Shown here piece by piece: positions 1 through 9,690 of a DNA stretch of 64,000 nucleotides (its first letter is position 1; every line of letters starts with the position of its first letter). Source of the DNA: Tricholoma matsutake (lineage: Eukaryota; Basidiomycota; Agaricomycetes; Agaricales; Tricholomataceae); NCBI GenBank assembly GCA_026075535.2, contig AP026542.1, forward strand, positions 3,038,001 through 3,102,000, given 5' to 3'. The notes under the pieces are model-generated. The model saw only the letters and a program-made list of their open reading frames with translations. It made no database searches and was not told the origin of the DNA. Position numbers and translations under genes: made by a program.

Positions 1-1830
1 GAGCACTGCCCATAAGGGGCAGGGGCAACATTACGATGGCAGGGATGGAACAAGGGGGTACCATGATGCAGGGGAGGCCATCCATGAGGGGCAGGGGCAC
101 TACTGGGAAGGATCTTTCCTCACCCCCCATCTCGCAGCAAGTGAGACAGTGTTTTGTCTTTTTTTTTAGTATTGTATAGAATTATGAAATACACAAATGC
201 CTCCATCACTCTTCTCAAGTGGTGGAGGTGTCTTTTTTTCAAAAATAAGTCCCTCTGAGACCCTCTGTACAAAGATTGTCTGTGGCTTAAGTATTGTATA
301 CAAGATGTAGTTAAGTTAGGTAAAGGGGTTATATAATACAAATGCAGAATGTTCAACAGTGCAGAATGTCTAAATATGAGGCAAAAATGTAGTCAAAACC
401 ATGGTGTATATACACAGTGTCACACCTGCAGTGTTTTATGACAGACCATGGGTTAAACCTGTCACTGCAGTTGTGGTGTTAGAACAGGTGCGGTGTTGAC
501 AGGTGCAGGTGTGGTGTGTTGAATTTTACCCATGGTGTGACCCATGCTATGCCCTACACACACACCCACTTCTCCCCATCAAAAATGGGATGTGAGGTGT
601 CAATTACAGACAGGATGGTGATGAGGGACACTGGGAGACCCAGGAAGTGGGATACCCAATGTGGTAAGCAGCTCCCAACCCCTCCACTTGTGCTACATCA
701 CTGACACCCCTAACCCCCTCAATCTAGGCACCTCTCCCTCTGAGCACCCACCCCTCACCTGTGACCCACTACTCACAGGGTGGATTGTGGGTGCTATGGA
801 GGGAGGGGATGGGGGGAGCCCAGCCACAAATAACACCCACCCACCCCACCCTCATGACAAGAATGTGGGCAGAATGGTGATGACAACAACAAAGGTGAGG
901 GGGATGGCAGGGAAGGGAGATCAACAAGGTATGGCAGGGGAGGTGGAACAACAATGAACAGCACCACATGGGGAGGAGATGGTGGGAAGAGAGCACAATG
1001 CCTAGCAGAGCACCAACAACACCCACTGCAACATGAGGAAGATGGGGAGAGGAGAGGGGACAAAACCACCTGCCATTGCTGTGAACTGCTGCTCACAGGG
1101 TGGAGAGGTGCTCCAGCATGGCCAGCCCCTTGTGTCCATGGGAGTTTTGTTTTAGTTTTAGTTTTTCAGCTCAAATAAGCCCAGGGCCTAACCCCCCCCT
1201 CATAATGAGGATGGGCAAATTATATTAGTCCTACTACATCATGTATTATACATATTTGTTTAATTAGTTAGTTGTTAGTACAATATGTGTTGATTGTCTC
1301 CACCAAGCCATCTACTAGGGCCCAGCTCACTCTTTGGCTAAGCCTGAGCCTGGGCAAGCTGAGCCTAAGACAGGGCTTTTGGGCTGAGCTGGGCCCTGCA
1401 CATCACTAATGATATCTAATATATTACACTGTTCAGAACATGAGATCATCAATGTGCACTTTGGCTAACTTTGCAAAGATTCCACATAATCTCAGACCAT
1501 CAATGTTATCAAGGGGATGGTGGAATGGTAATCCCAAACCTGGGGTAGGGGGCTGGCCAGAGGCCAACAAAAAAGTTCTGACTTGGGTACTCAGGTGGCG
1601 GTGGGCCACCATCTGACAGCGCAATTACTCTTCAGAAGCACTCTGGGAAGGGGGTGATGGGGTGATGGGGAGGGGGTACAGGGGAGGGGTTGACAGAGTG
1701 ATGGGAGTGCAGTGATGGGGAGGGGTGGATGGGGACATAGGGATGGGGAGAGTAGTAAGGGAGCAACAGCCCAACATTGATTTGGGGCCAAAAGTCCCAA
1801 GTCAACTGTAGTCTGAAGAAGTGTGTGACT
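1..1830. other. Repeat-rich non-coding stretch
   Basis: No convincing gene is visible. Reading frames are short and their codons follow simple-sequence bias. Around 500-1110 there is G-rich, ACAAC-rich sequence with the motif CTCACAGGGTGG at about 773 and 1093. It resembles in composition and short motifs the stretches near 43195-43480 and 57180-57570, so it is probably an old dispersed repeat. Around 400-560 several short inverted motifs of the ACCATGG/CCATGGT type occur, suggesting remnants of a small TIR element. Confidence 0.5.
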
Positions 1831-1832
1831 AT

Positions 1833-2790
1833 AGTAGATTAAAAACTATGCAGAGCAATGAGAAAACAACAACCCCCCCATGTTGACTTTGGGCCAAAGG
1901 TCCAAAGTCAACTGAAGAATTGTGTACCTGTATTAGGATTAAGCATTGAGTCATGTACATGAGCTGGCCCATCCACAGTCAGGCTGAGTGAGCAATGTGA
2001 GCAAATGCCAACACAAAGATGAGGAGGGGGGGGGGAGTTGATGGGATGGGGAGAGGGGGGGAGGGGGATGGGGAAAAGAGGAGGGGGGATGAACAGATAG
2101 GGAGAGGGTGATGGGGAGGGGGGATGGGGTGAAGAGGAGGAGGGGGGGATGGGGTGAAGAGGAGGAGGGGGGGATGGGGTGAAGAGGAGGAGGGGGGGAT
2201 GGGGTGAGGAGGAGGAGGGGGGGATGGGGTGAGGAGGAGGAGGGGGGGATGGGGTGAAGAGGAGGAGGGGGGGATGGGGTGAAGAGGAGGAGGGGGGGAT
2301 GGGGTGAAGAGGAGGAGGGGGGGATGGGGTGAAGAGGAGGAGGGGGGGATGGGGTGAAGAGAAGGGGGGGATGAGGTGATGGGGAGAGGGTGATGGGGAT
2401 GGGGACATGGGGTGATGGAGATGGGGTGATGGGGTGATGGAGATGGAGTGATGGGGAGAGTAGTAAGAGAGCAACAGCCCCCCCATGTCCCAAGTAGATT
2501 AAAAACTATGCATAGCAATGAGAAAACAACAACCCCCCCATGTTGACTTTGGGCCAAAGATCTGATGGGGTGATGGAGATGGAGTGATGGGGAGAGTTGT
2601 AAGAGAACAACAGCCCCCCCATGTCCCAAGTAGATTAAAAACTATGCATAGCAATGAGAAAACAACAACCCCCCCCACGTTGACTTTGGGCCAAAGGTCA
2701 AAAGTCAACTGAAGAATTGTGTACCTGTAGTAGGATTAAGCATTGAGTCATGTACACACTGGCCCATGCCACAGTCAGCCTGAATGAAGA
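1833..2790. repeat. Dispersed ~75-150 bp repeat in three copies flanking a minisatellite
   Basis: A block beginning GTAGATTAAAAACTATGCA, then AGCAATGAGAAAACAACAACC and GTTGACTTTGGGCCAAAG, occurs near 1836, 2491 and 2630. The first and third copies continue into a shared tail (AAGTCAACTGAAGAATTGTG, then a region with GTCATGTACA). The minisatellite at 2131-2360 lies between copies one and two. This looks like segmental duplication around a tandem array. No coding content is evident. Confidence 0.75.
2131..2360 (+). repeat. 25-bp G-rich minisatellite, about 9 copies
   Basis: The unit is GAAGAGGAGG + AGGGGGGGAT + GGGGT (25 bp). Copies start at 2131, 2156, 2181, 2206, 2231 and so on to about 2360, with only A/G variation at one position. 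The G runs on the + strand could form quadruplexes. Translation of the complementary strand gives long Ser/Pro/His ORFs that are by-products of the repeat, not genes. Confidence 0.95.
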
Positions 2791-3590
2791 AAATGTATAT
2801 AAAAACTTAACGTGTGCCAGAGGCACATTCCTAAACTTGTCTATAATAAAGGGAGGATGGTCATGTGACAGGCCACATTTGGGGTCGTGCGACTTTTTTT
2901 GCAGACTGGGAATTTCTGCTTTCTGTGGGAGCTTTTTGGGGGATGGGAATCTCGAGGTTGTGGGAACTTTTCACTATATTATGTCAGCATGCCAGCTCAT
3001 CACCTGTCCATCTCTGTCAAACTTTCTTCTTGGCTACACACACTCTTTTCCTAGCTACTATATATATACAGCTGCTGTATCTGTATCTCTCTCTTTTCCT
3101 GGGCTCTTTTCCAGTGGGGGTGGTGATGCATTCTTGGTGAATCAGTAGTTCAAGGTGAAGCTCTGTGAAGTCCTACCTCCCTGGCTTCTCTTTTTTCAAC
3201 AAAAGGAGTGTCTCCCAGTTGCTTTTTGGACCTCTCTCAGGGCACAGTGTGCAGGGAGATTGGGCTGGCAGGTTTGCAGTTGCCCCCCCTTCCATTTTTG
3301 GAAGTCGCTCCACTTTCAACTGCCGCTGTTAGCACCAATTTCACTGCTTCCTGCAAGGATCTCCCATCTCTGCTGCTGTAAAAGTGGTCCCCCCTCCTCT
3401 TACTTTTCCTTGGCTGTTGATTGTGCTGTGTCCTATCATATATATATATGACTTTTTTGTCTCACTTCTGACATTTTCCAGGGATCCATCTCCCACCAAC
3501 ACTTCTCAATGGGTCCGAGCTGCAGCACAGCAAATGAAAAGGGACCAAAGGACTCTGGAGAGTCCTGCTCACCATTAAACTACACATCAT
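2791..3590. other. No recognisable gene
   Basis: T-rich sequence with short pyrimidine tracts and several possible GT-AG junctions. Near 3480-3580 a + frame encodes a charged helix-like stretch (KRDQRTLE) of the sort seen before the proline-rich part of Helitron proteins, so the 5' portion of Helitron 1 may begin here. The 5' terminus of the Helitron could not be located. Confidence 0.35.
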
Positions 3591-3596
3591 GTTCGC

Positions 3597-4311
3597 ATGA
3601 TGTGCATTGCCCAACCTGCACTGCCTAATGCTCACATGGGTATCCACAATGATGATCATTTTGCTGCTCCTGCACCTCCTCAGTATCACCATCTTCCTCC
3701 TCATTTGGCACAGCAGCTAGCTGCACTTCCTCCTCTGCAGAGGTCTTCCAATGGTCCCACTTTCTCTGCTCACTCCTCCTCCTGTTTTTGATCCTCCAGT
3801 GGCTGCTCCTCCAATTCCTGCTCCTCCCATTCCTGTGATGGATGCTGCTCCTCCTCCTGTTTTTGTAGCTGTCCCTCTCATTCCTGGGGTTGATGCTGCT
3901 GCTCCTCCTGTTTTTGATCCTCCAGTAGCTGCTCCTCCTGTTCCTGCTCCTCCCATTCCTGTGGTTGATGTGCCTTTGCCACCTGTATGCTGATTTCAAT
4001 ATAACAATGGATGGTGTTAATAACTAATTTATTGGTTGTAGCCTGCTCTTCCTTTGGTCTGGGCTCCTCCTGTGTTTGCTCCTCCTGTTGCTGCTCCTAT
4101 CATTCCTGCTCCTCCTGTTCCTGTGGTTGATGTTGCTGCTTTTGTTGCTGCTCCTATCATTCCTCCTCCTCCACCTGTATGTAGAATCTAATATTGCTAT
4201 GCATGATGTTGATAACTAATCTATTGTTTGTAGCCTGCACTTCCATTTGTTTTTGCACCACCTGTTCCTGCTCCTCCCATTCCTGCTCCTCCAGTTCCTG
4301 TGGCTCATGCT
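3597..4311 (+). pseudogene. Proline-rich N-terminal region of Helitron 1, tandemly duplicated exons
   Basis: From 3751 the + strand encodes repeated PP-V-FDPPVAAPP / PAPPIPV motifs. Two 57-bp introns with GTATG donors, a CTAAT branch-like element and TTGTAG acceptors lie at 3985-4041 and 4177-4233 and are nearly identical to each other. The exon between them (4042-4176) and the next one (from 4234) begin with the same Pro-Ala-Leu-Pro motif. The intron-exon unit has therefore been duplicated in tandem. The reading frame runs to 4311, where the hAT-like element is inserted, and resumes after 5410 with AQPPAFVPPAP. More proline-rich sequence follows from about 6731, then the recognisable Helitron N-domain. 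That this region belongs to the Helitron is inferred from continuity of composition and strand. Confidence 0.6.
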
Positions 4312-5410
4312 TAAGGCTCCAACTGTTCTATCTATATAACTATCTTATACAGTTTATACTGTATATGTATATGTTTATGTATAGGGCTTGGGCCTCAAGG
4401 TGGTGTACACAGTAGTTATACAGTATATAGATGGTTAAACAGTTTATCTATTATGATGAACAGCAATAACAAATAACAGGGTGTCACAAGGGGGTTGCAG
4501 AACAGGAAAGTCACATGTTCACTGAGTTTTTTTTCTTGGCCCCTCAATTGGCCCCTTTCTGCCATATATGGAAATTTCCCATCATGTGCAGTTTTTTCCC
4601 CAAGCAATTTTCCCAAAGAAAATTCATCAATATTTTGTGTGTGTGTGTTGAGATATCAAGCTCAGCCATCTCAGGCTGCTCTTTGGCCCTGATACCCTTC
4701 TGTTATTGATCCTTATCAGTGTTCTGCCTTTGTTAGCTAGTTACCAGTATATATACTTCACTGTACTGTATTGTGCCTTTTGAGCACTTGTAACCCATGG
4801 GCACTATTCCCCTTTTTGCAACAATGTGTTGACAAGAAACCATGCCATGTCATGCCCAATTCACTGATGATGTGTCAACAGAACAATTTCTCCTGGCAAC
4901 TTTCTTAGCATCACAACACACATTTTCAGTAAATCTACAGTTTCTACTGGTTTGGGAGCTATTCTACAACCATCATAAGTAATTCATGCCCAAAGAAAGT
5001 CATTGTTCATAGTTTACAAGTCTATAGAACCCATTTGGTGCCTCAACAACACCTATCAGTGTTGTATATACAGTATACCCTAGTATAGTTTTTTTCAGCC
5101 TCCAGCAGGACCCCCCTAATCCTACCTGCAGTTTGGGATTCCTGTTCCACCACCCCCTTGCATTCACTCTTAGAATCTCTTGCTTCCTGGCTGCTGAAGC
5201 AGCATCAAGTAAGCTTTGTTCCTTATCTGATATGTGCAAATTTTAGTTATGGTGATAAAGGAAGGAAATGATAATGTTAGCATTTCAACTGTGTAGATCA
5301 AGTGTATATCTGTTTATTAAACAGTATATAGATGGTTATATGGTTTAGACAACTGTTTATGTATACTTGGCCTTTGAGGAGTATACATAAACTAAACAGT
5401 TGGAGCCTTA
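4312..5410. mobile_element. hAT-like TIR element (1,099 bp) with 8-bp target duplication
   Basis: The element starts TAAGGCTCCAACTGTT and ends with its exact reverse complement AACAGTTGGAGCCTTA (16-bp perfect terminal inverted repeats). It is flanked on both sides by CTCATGCT (4304-4311 and 5411-5418), an 8-bp duplication typical of hAT transposons. Removing it rejoins the proline-rich frame of Helitron 1. No transposase is visible inside, so it is non-autonomous. Interior ORFs are short. The stretch at 4480-4620 resembles one near 36840-36930. Confidence 0.9.
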
Positions 5411-5450
5411 CTCATGCTCAACCTCCTGCTTTTGTTCCTCCTGCTCCTAG

Positions 5451-6730
5451 GGTGTAACATGGGTCACACTGCGGGTAAGATTTTCCCACACTCCCGTACC
5501 TGTCAAAACCGCACCCGTTTGAACACCGCAACCACGGTGCCGGTTTTTTACCACGGTTATTTTGAGAACACCACAGGTCTGATTCACCACGGTAACTACC
5601 TGCCATTTTTCAAGTTCTATAGTGTGTAATTGGCAGTTTAAGTATAGAGTAATACAATACAAGTGTTATACAAAGTTTTTCGCACCATTGTGAAGGGGAA
5701 TTTGGTTTATTGCCTTTTTGGGACTACTTGGTTCAACCTGGTCTCTGGTGCATAGCTCTTCCTCCATCACTCCCCACCTCTACATGCATCTATTTACATA
5801 CTGCTTTGGTCTCAGGGGGGGTGCAAGCCCAGTAGATGGTGCCCTGACTCACACTGCTCACATTGAAATACAGTAAATGAGCTTTGTGGGTAAACTAGGA
5901 GGAAGATGTGCATACCAAAAAAGAACAATTAAGTAATTCACCTAATGCTTAGTGGAGTGTGTATATATACTATATATAATGTAAAATACAAATTTTTGAA
6001 AGGATCCGTTGAGGCATTGTGGAAATATAGTGGGACAAGTTTTTTAGGTAAACTAGGAGGAAGGGGTGCATACCAAAAAATAACGGTTAAGCCGTTCAAT
6101 TAATGCTTAAGGGAGGGTGCATATCTACTATATATAGTGTAAAATACAAGTTTAAGAAAGGATCTGTTGAGGCATTGTGGAAATATGGTGGGATGGGTTT
6201 CTTAGGTAAACTAGGAGGAAGGGGTGCATACCAAAAAGGAACGGTTACATCGTTCAACTAATGCTTAGGGGAGGGTGTATATATACTATATGTGATGCAA
6301 AATACAAATTTGCGAAAGGATCTGTTGAGGAATTGTGGAAATATTGTGGGATGGGTTTCTTAGGTAAACTAGGAGGAAGGGGTGCATACAAAAAAGGAAC
6401 GGTTGGGTTATTCAACTAATTCTTTGGGGAGAGTGTAGATATACTATATGCAATGTAGAATACCAATTTGCAATGGGAATAAATAACTAATTATTGAGAT
6501 AGAGCAAAACAACCTTTGGCCCACAAAATCCCTCATATCTTTGCAAATACTCTACCATGTAGGCTAAATATTGGATCATTTGGAAGTGGAAATAAAGCTG
6601 AATCCAAAACCCATTGAAACCCTCAACACCATGCAACGGGTTGCGGTGTGCTACAGGTTTGACTTTTTGGATACCATACCCATACCTGTGTACACCATCA
6701 CATGAATACCGTGGGTATTCCCATACCCAT
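5451..6730. mobile_element. Non-coding insert in Helitron 1 carrying a 158-bp satellite
   Basis: This segment separates the proline-rich frame ending near 5450 from the proline-rich frame resuming at about 6731. It contains a G/C-rich block with CACGGT/ACCGTG motifs (5460-5600), a T-rich spacer, the 158-bp tandem array and, at its right end, GGTAT-rich palindromic sequence. Both junctions lie in CTGCTCCT-type repeat sequence, so an apparent 8-bp target duplication is not trustworthy. The element class is unknown. Confidence 0.45.
5885..6480 (+). repeat. 158-bp tandem satellite, about 3.8 copies
   Basis: The anchor TAAACTAGGAGGAAG recurs at 5891, 6049, 6207 and 6365, an exact 158-bp period. 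Each unit includes GTGCATAC, a TATATACTATAT block, GGATC(C/T)GTTGAGG and TTGTGGAAATAT(A/G/T)GTGGGA. Copies differ by scattered substitutions and the length is strictly conserved. The array is non-coding. Confidence 0.95.
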
Positions 6731-6740
6731 GAATACCTGC
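6655..6740. repeat. GGTAT-rich palindromic mini-repeat (copy 1)
   Basis: Sequence built of GGTATGGGTA / TACCCATACC motifs with internal palindromes such as GAATACCGTGGGTATTC. Related blocks occur at about 16858-16969 and 63545-63655. It is probably a short foldback/MITE family. Confidence 0.6.
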
Positions 6741-7470
6741 TCCTGCTCCTCCTCTTCCTGCTCCTCCTCTTCCTGTGGTGAATGGTCCTCCTCTTGGGTT
6801 TATAGATGCTCCTGCTGTAAGTAATATAGGTTCAGCATGTGCTGTCTGAGTGAAAAGATTGTCTTGCCCCCCTCTCCATCCTGTTCCCCCTGAGCTTCTT
6901 CACTTGCTTACTGCTCAAGACTACATCAGCAAATTATTTCATGACCACATTCGCACTTACAACAATGCCCTTGCCATGACTTCTATCGGTCGCAAAGTGG
7001 ATGAGTCTGTCAATGTGGGTGAAGAGGCTGTCAACGATGGTGTGGGTCCTTATGTCTTCAAGTTGCATGGAGAGCTCTCTCACAAAGCCAGTTCTCTGCT
7101 TCCACCCGATGGTCAACCTCCTGTATACGCTCAGCTGTACATTTATGATCTGGCTGATGCTATCAACTTTCAGATGGCCAATGCTTGGAATACTCAGCTT
7201 GATCACCACACTTTGGTCACCCTCCAGGACATGCTTTACCACTGCCATCCTGCAGTTTAGATGTACAGGCAGGCCCATGAGCTCACAAGGAACATGCCTG
7301 CAGATCAGCAGTGCAAGATAGCTTTGCACTTTGATCAGACCTGTGACTGCTACAATCTTCCTGATGCTACCAACAATGAGATCACAGTTATTCCTTCAGG
7401 AGATGGTGATCAGCCAGAGAGCACACGCGATATTGTTCTCTACTGCAGGCATGGCCCCCCACTTCAGCAT
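6731..7470 (+). pseudogene. Helitron 1 replicase-helicase, N-terminal Helitron_like_N region
   Basis: A frame continuing from a proline-rich segment carries in-frame TGA at 6847-6849 and TAG at 7258-7260. It encodes the family signature HGELSHKASSLLPPDGQ followed by AQLYIYD, equivalent to the H-x-LLPxEGxxPxFAQLYIYD block found N-terminal to the HUH nuclease in Helitron proteins. It continues through a stretch ending in a block that matches the family's GPLQR region, and is then broken by the LTR at 7471. On the far side the same domain resumes with HTLYPALHYVLLFPTG. The premature stops and the insertion make this copy inactive. Confidence 0.85.
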
Positions 7471-8458
7471 TGATGATGCTCAACCCGGAAACTCAACCAA
7501 AACCAACTAAACTGGTCTTAGGAGATATAACACAAGTCAGAGGTAGGTTCCGAGGTAGTACTGAATATCACTGTGCTATCCAAAGGCTGGTAAATGTACT
7601 GTAAAATGTTGTGAAGCAGTATTAGGCCATGTGAAGTTCTGCGAAGCTGTCCAAAGTAACACGAAACACTGTGAAGCATTCCGAAATGATACGAAAGAGT
7701 TTAGCAGTGATGTGAAGGAGTTTGAGAATCTCCAAAATGGTTTCACGAGTTCGGGAGAGGGTGACAATAGTTGAAGGTGAGGTAAGAGATGATGACATGG
7801 TAGATAGACAATTTGATGAAAGTTTCGAGAAACTATGTGGCGAAATGACATAGTTTGCAGAATACTTGAGCAAGTTCGGACTAAGACTGAGCTAAAACTC
7901 AAGAGTTAAAACCCTTAAGTCAGACAATAGGTAATGGGAGAAGACAATTTCTTGTTGTCTTGACAGTAAATACACCAAACTATATATGTTTTAGAGAGAT
8001 AGTACTAAAAAGGTAAAAGGCCATGAGGCAAAACATGTGGTAAATGTGAGGCAGTGAACAAGGTGTCAAAATCATGAAGTAAATGAGAAAATGATAAGAA
8101 AGAAATGTGCCATATACATGATATATCAAATCTCCTTGTCTTGTGGTTCCAATAAATACATTCGATGCACGCTAAGTTGCTAGCCATTGTGTTTCCCTGT
8201 GCTTGTGGTGGCGGGAACTTGATGCATTAGTGTGTGTAATGGTGGGAGCATGTGTTCGAGGTTTGGTATGATAGGAATACAGCGGCCAAAGTTGTTCGAA
8301 ATGGTTCAAAGTCTTTTGAAACATTTCAAAGTGTCGTTTCATTGTTTTGTGCATTTGTAGGTGTTTGTAAGCATTCCCAAAATCATAGGACTTTGGGAAG
8401 GAGGTGTCCAAGTGTGATTTCTTGATTTCAGAGCTCTGCTGCCATAGTGAACCTATCA
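7471..8458 (-). mobile_element. Ty3/gypsy LTR inserted in Helitron 1 (solo LTR)
   Basis: This ~988-bp block begins TGATGATGCTCAACCC and ends ACCTATCA. Its reverse complement matches the 5' LTR of element B (16970-17976) end to end, and it is more distantly like the LTR at 22098-23229. No internal retrotransposon sequence adjoins it, so it behaves as a solo LTR in - orientation. It separates two halves of one Helitron domain. No clean 5-bp duplication was found at its borders, so a small deletion or an imprecise boundary is possible. Confidence 0.85.
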
Positions 8459-9690
8459 GTGTATCACCGATGTGCATACACTCTATCCCGCACTTCACTA
8501 TGTCCTACTGTTTCCTACTGGCCAGCTCCAATGGCATCCTCAGATTGAATATGCAGCTGTCAATGCTGTCAATCAAGATGATGGTGCTAATGGTCCACGG
8601 AGACACAGATATGTTTCCAAATCAGAGTTCTACGGCTATCATCTCCATCCTCGACCACCTGCTATTGAGCCTCAGCACATCTTCTTGAGTGGAAAGCTCT
8701 TTCAGGAGTTCATTTGTGATGGGTGGGCAACTTCAGAGCAGGATTATTGTGCTTCATCATGATGAATCAGGACACCATTCTTGGTGAAGTCTACATTGGC
8801 TTGGCAGATGCTGTAGCTGCAAATGTGGATGCAGACACAGAGTCCCTTGGTCAAAGAATCATCCTACCTTTTTCTTGTGCAGGAAGCACACATCATATGC
8901 AGCAGCTTCTTCAGGATGCAATCACCACTTCAAGGGTGGTGATCTCTTTCTGACCAAGACTGCAAACCCTGCTTGGCCAGAGATCCAGGATGAGCTCAAG
9001 CCAGGTCAGACCACAGCTGATCACCCAGACTTGGTTGTTCATGCATTCTATGCAAAGCAGAAGCAGATGATCAAGGACATCAAGGCTGGCATTTTTGGCA
9101 AGGCACTCTCTTATGTGTTTGTCATTGAGTTCCAGAAACGTGGCCTGCCTCACATGCACTGCATCATTTTTCTCAATGGGGAGTCCAAGCTTTGCACACC
9201 TGAGCAGATAGACAGCCTCATGTGCTCAGAGTTTCCTGAGGACAATCCTGAGCTGCTCGAGATGGTCAAGAAGTACATGGTCCATAATCCCTGTGGTGCA
9301 GAGAACCCTACAGCTCCCTGCATGGTCAATGGACAGTGCTCCAAAGGTTTCCCCAAGCCATTCAGGAATCACACAACCATTTCTGAGGATGCATATGCTG
9401 CCACCAGGCATTGGGACACTGGACAGACTCATCAGGTTTGGGGAAAGCAGGTCAACAATTGCTGGGTCATCACTTATTCACCCTACATCCTCTGGAAGTA
9501 CCATTGTCACATCAACATCGAGTCCATTGCCTCCATTGAAGCTATCAAGTACATCTACAAATAAGTGTACAAGGGCCATGATCACATCACCATGCAGTTT
9601 GGGACTTGCAACGATGAAGTCAAGTATCTGGATGCTCACTATATTTCTCCCTGCGAGAGCATTTGGCGCCTCTTTCATTTACCTATGCAC
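8459..9690 (+). pseudogene. Helitron 1 Rep (HUH) nuclease region, stop codon at second catalytic tyrosine
   Basis: The protein resumes with LHYVLLFPTG, RRHRYVSKSEFYGYHLHPR and FLSGKLFQEFICD, all Helitron_like_N signatures. A one-base frame change occurs near 8750-8880. The Rep core follows: FVIEFQKRGLPHMHCIIFLN contains the HUH metal-binding motif (His-Met-His codons at 9151-9159). The two-tyrosine motif is at 9550-9564: Tyr (9550-9552), Ile, Tyr, Lys, then TAA (9562-9564) exactly where the second tyrosine of Y-x3-Y should be, followed in frame by VYKGHD. Rep normally nicks DNA and forms a 5'-phosphotyrosine during rolling-circle transposition. This copy cannot make the full enzyme. Confidence 0.88.

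Noticed and set aside
1908..2629. Three overlapping 180-216 aa Ser/Pro/His-rich ORFs on the - strand
   Set aside because: They are translations of the 25-bp minisatellite in three frames. The 25-bp period rotates the frame, so all frames stay open.
3462..3999. Arg/Asn- and Gly/Ala-rich ORFs on the - strand
   Set aside because: Shadows of the proline-rich + strand exons. Codon structure and intron placement favour the + strand.
5411..6745. 8-bp CTGCTCCT target duplication for the 1.3-kb insert
   Set aside because: The flanks are made of tandem CTGCTCCTC-type codons, so the match is expected by chance. The insert lacks matching inverted ends.
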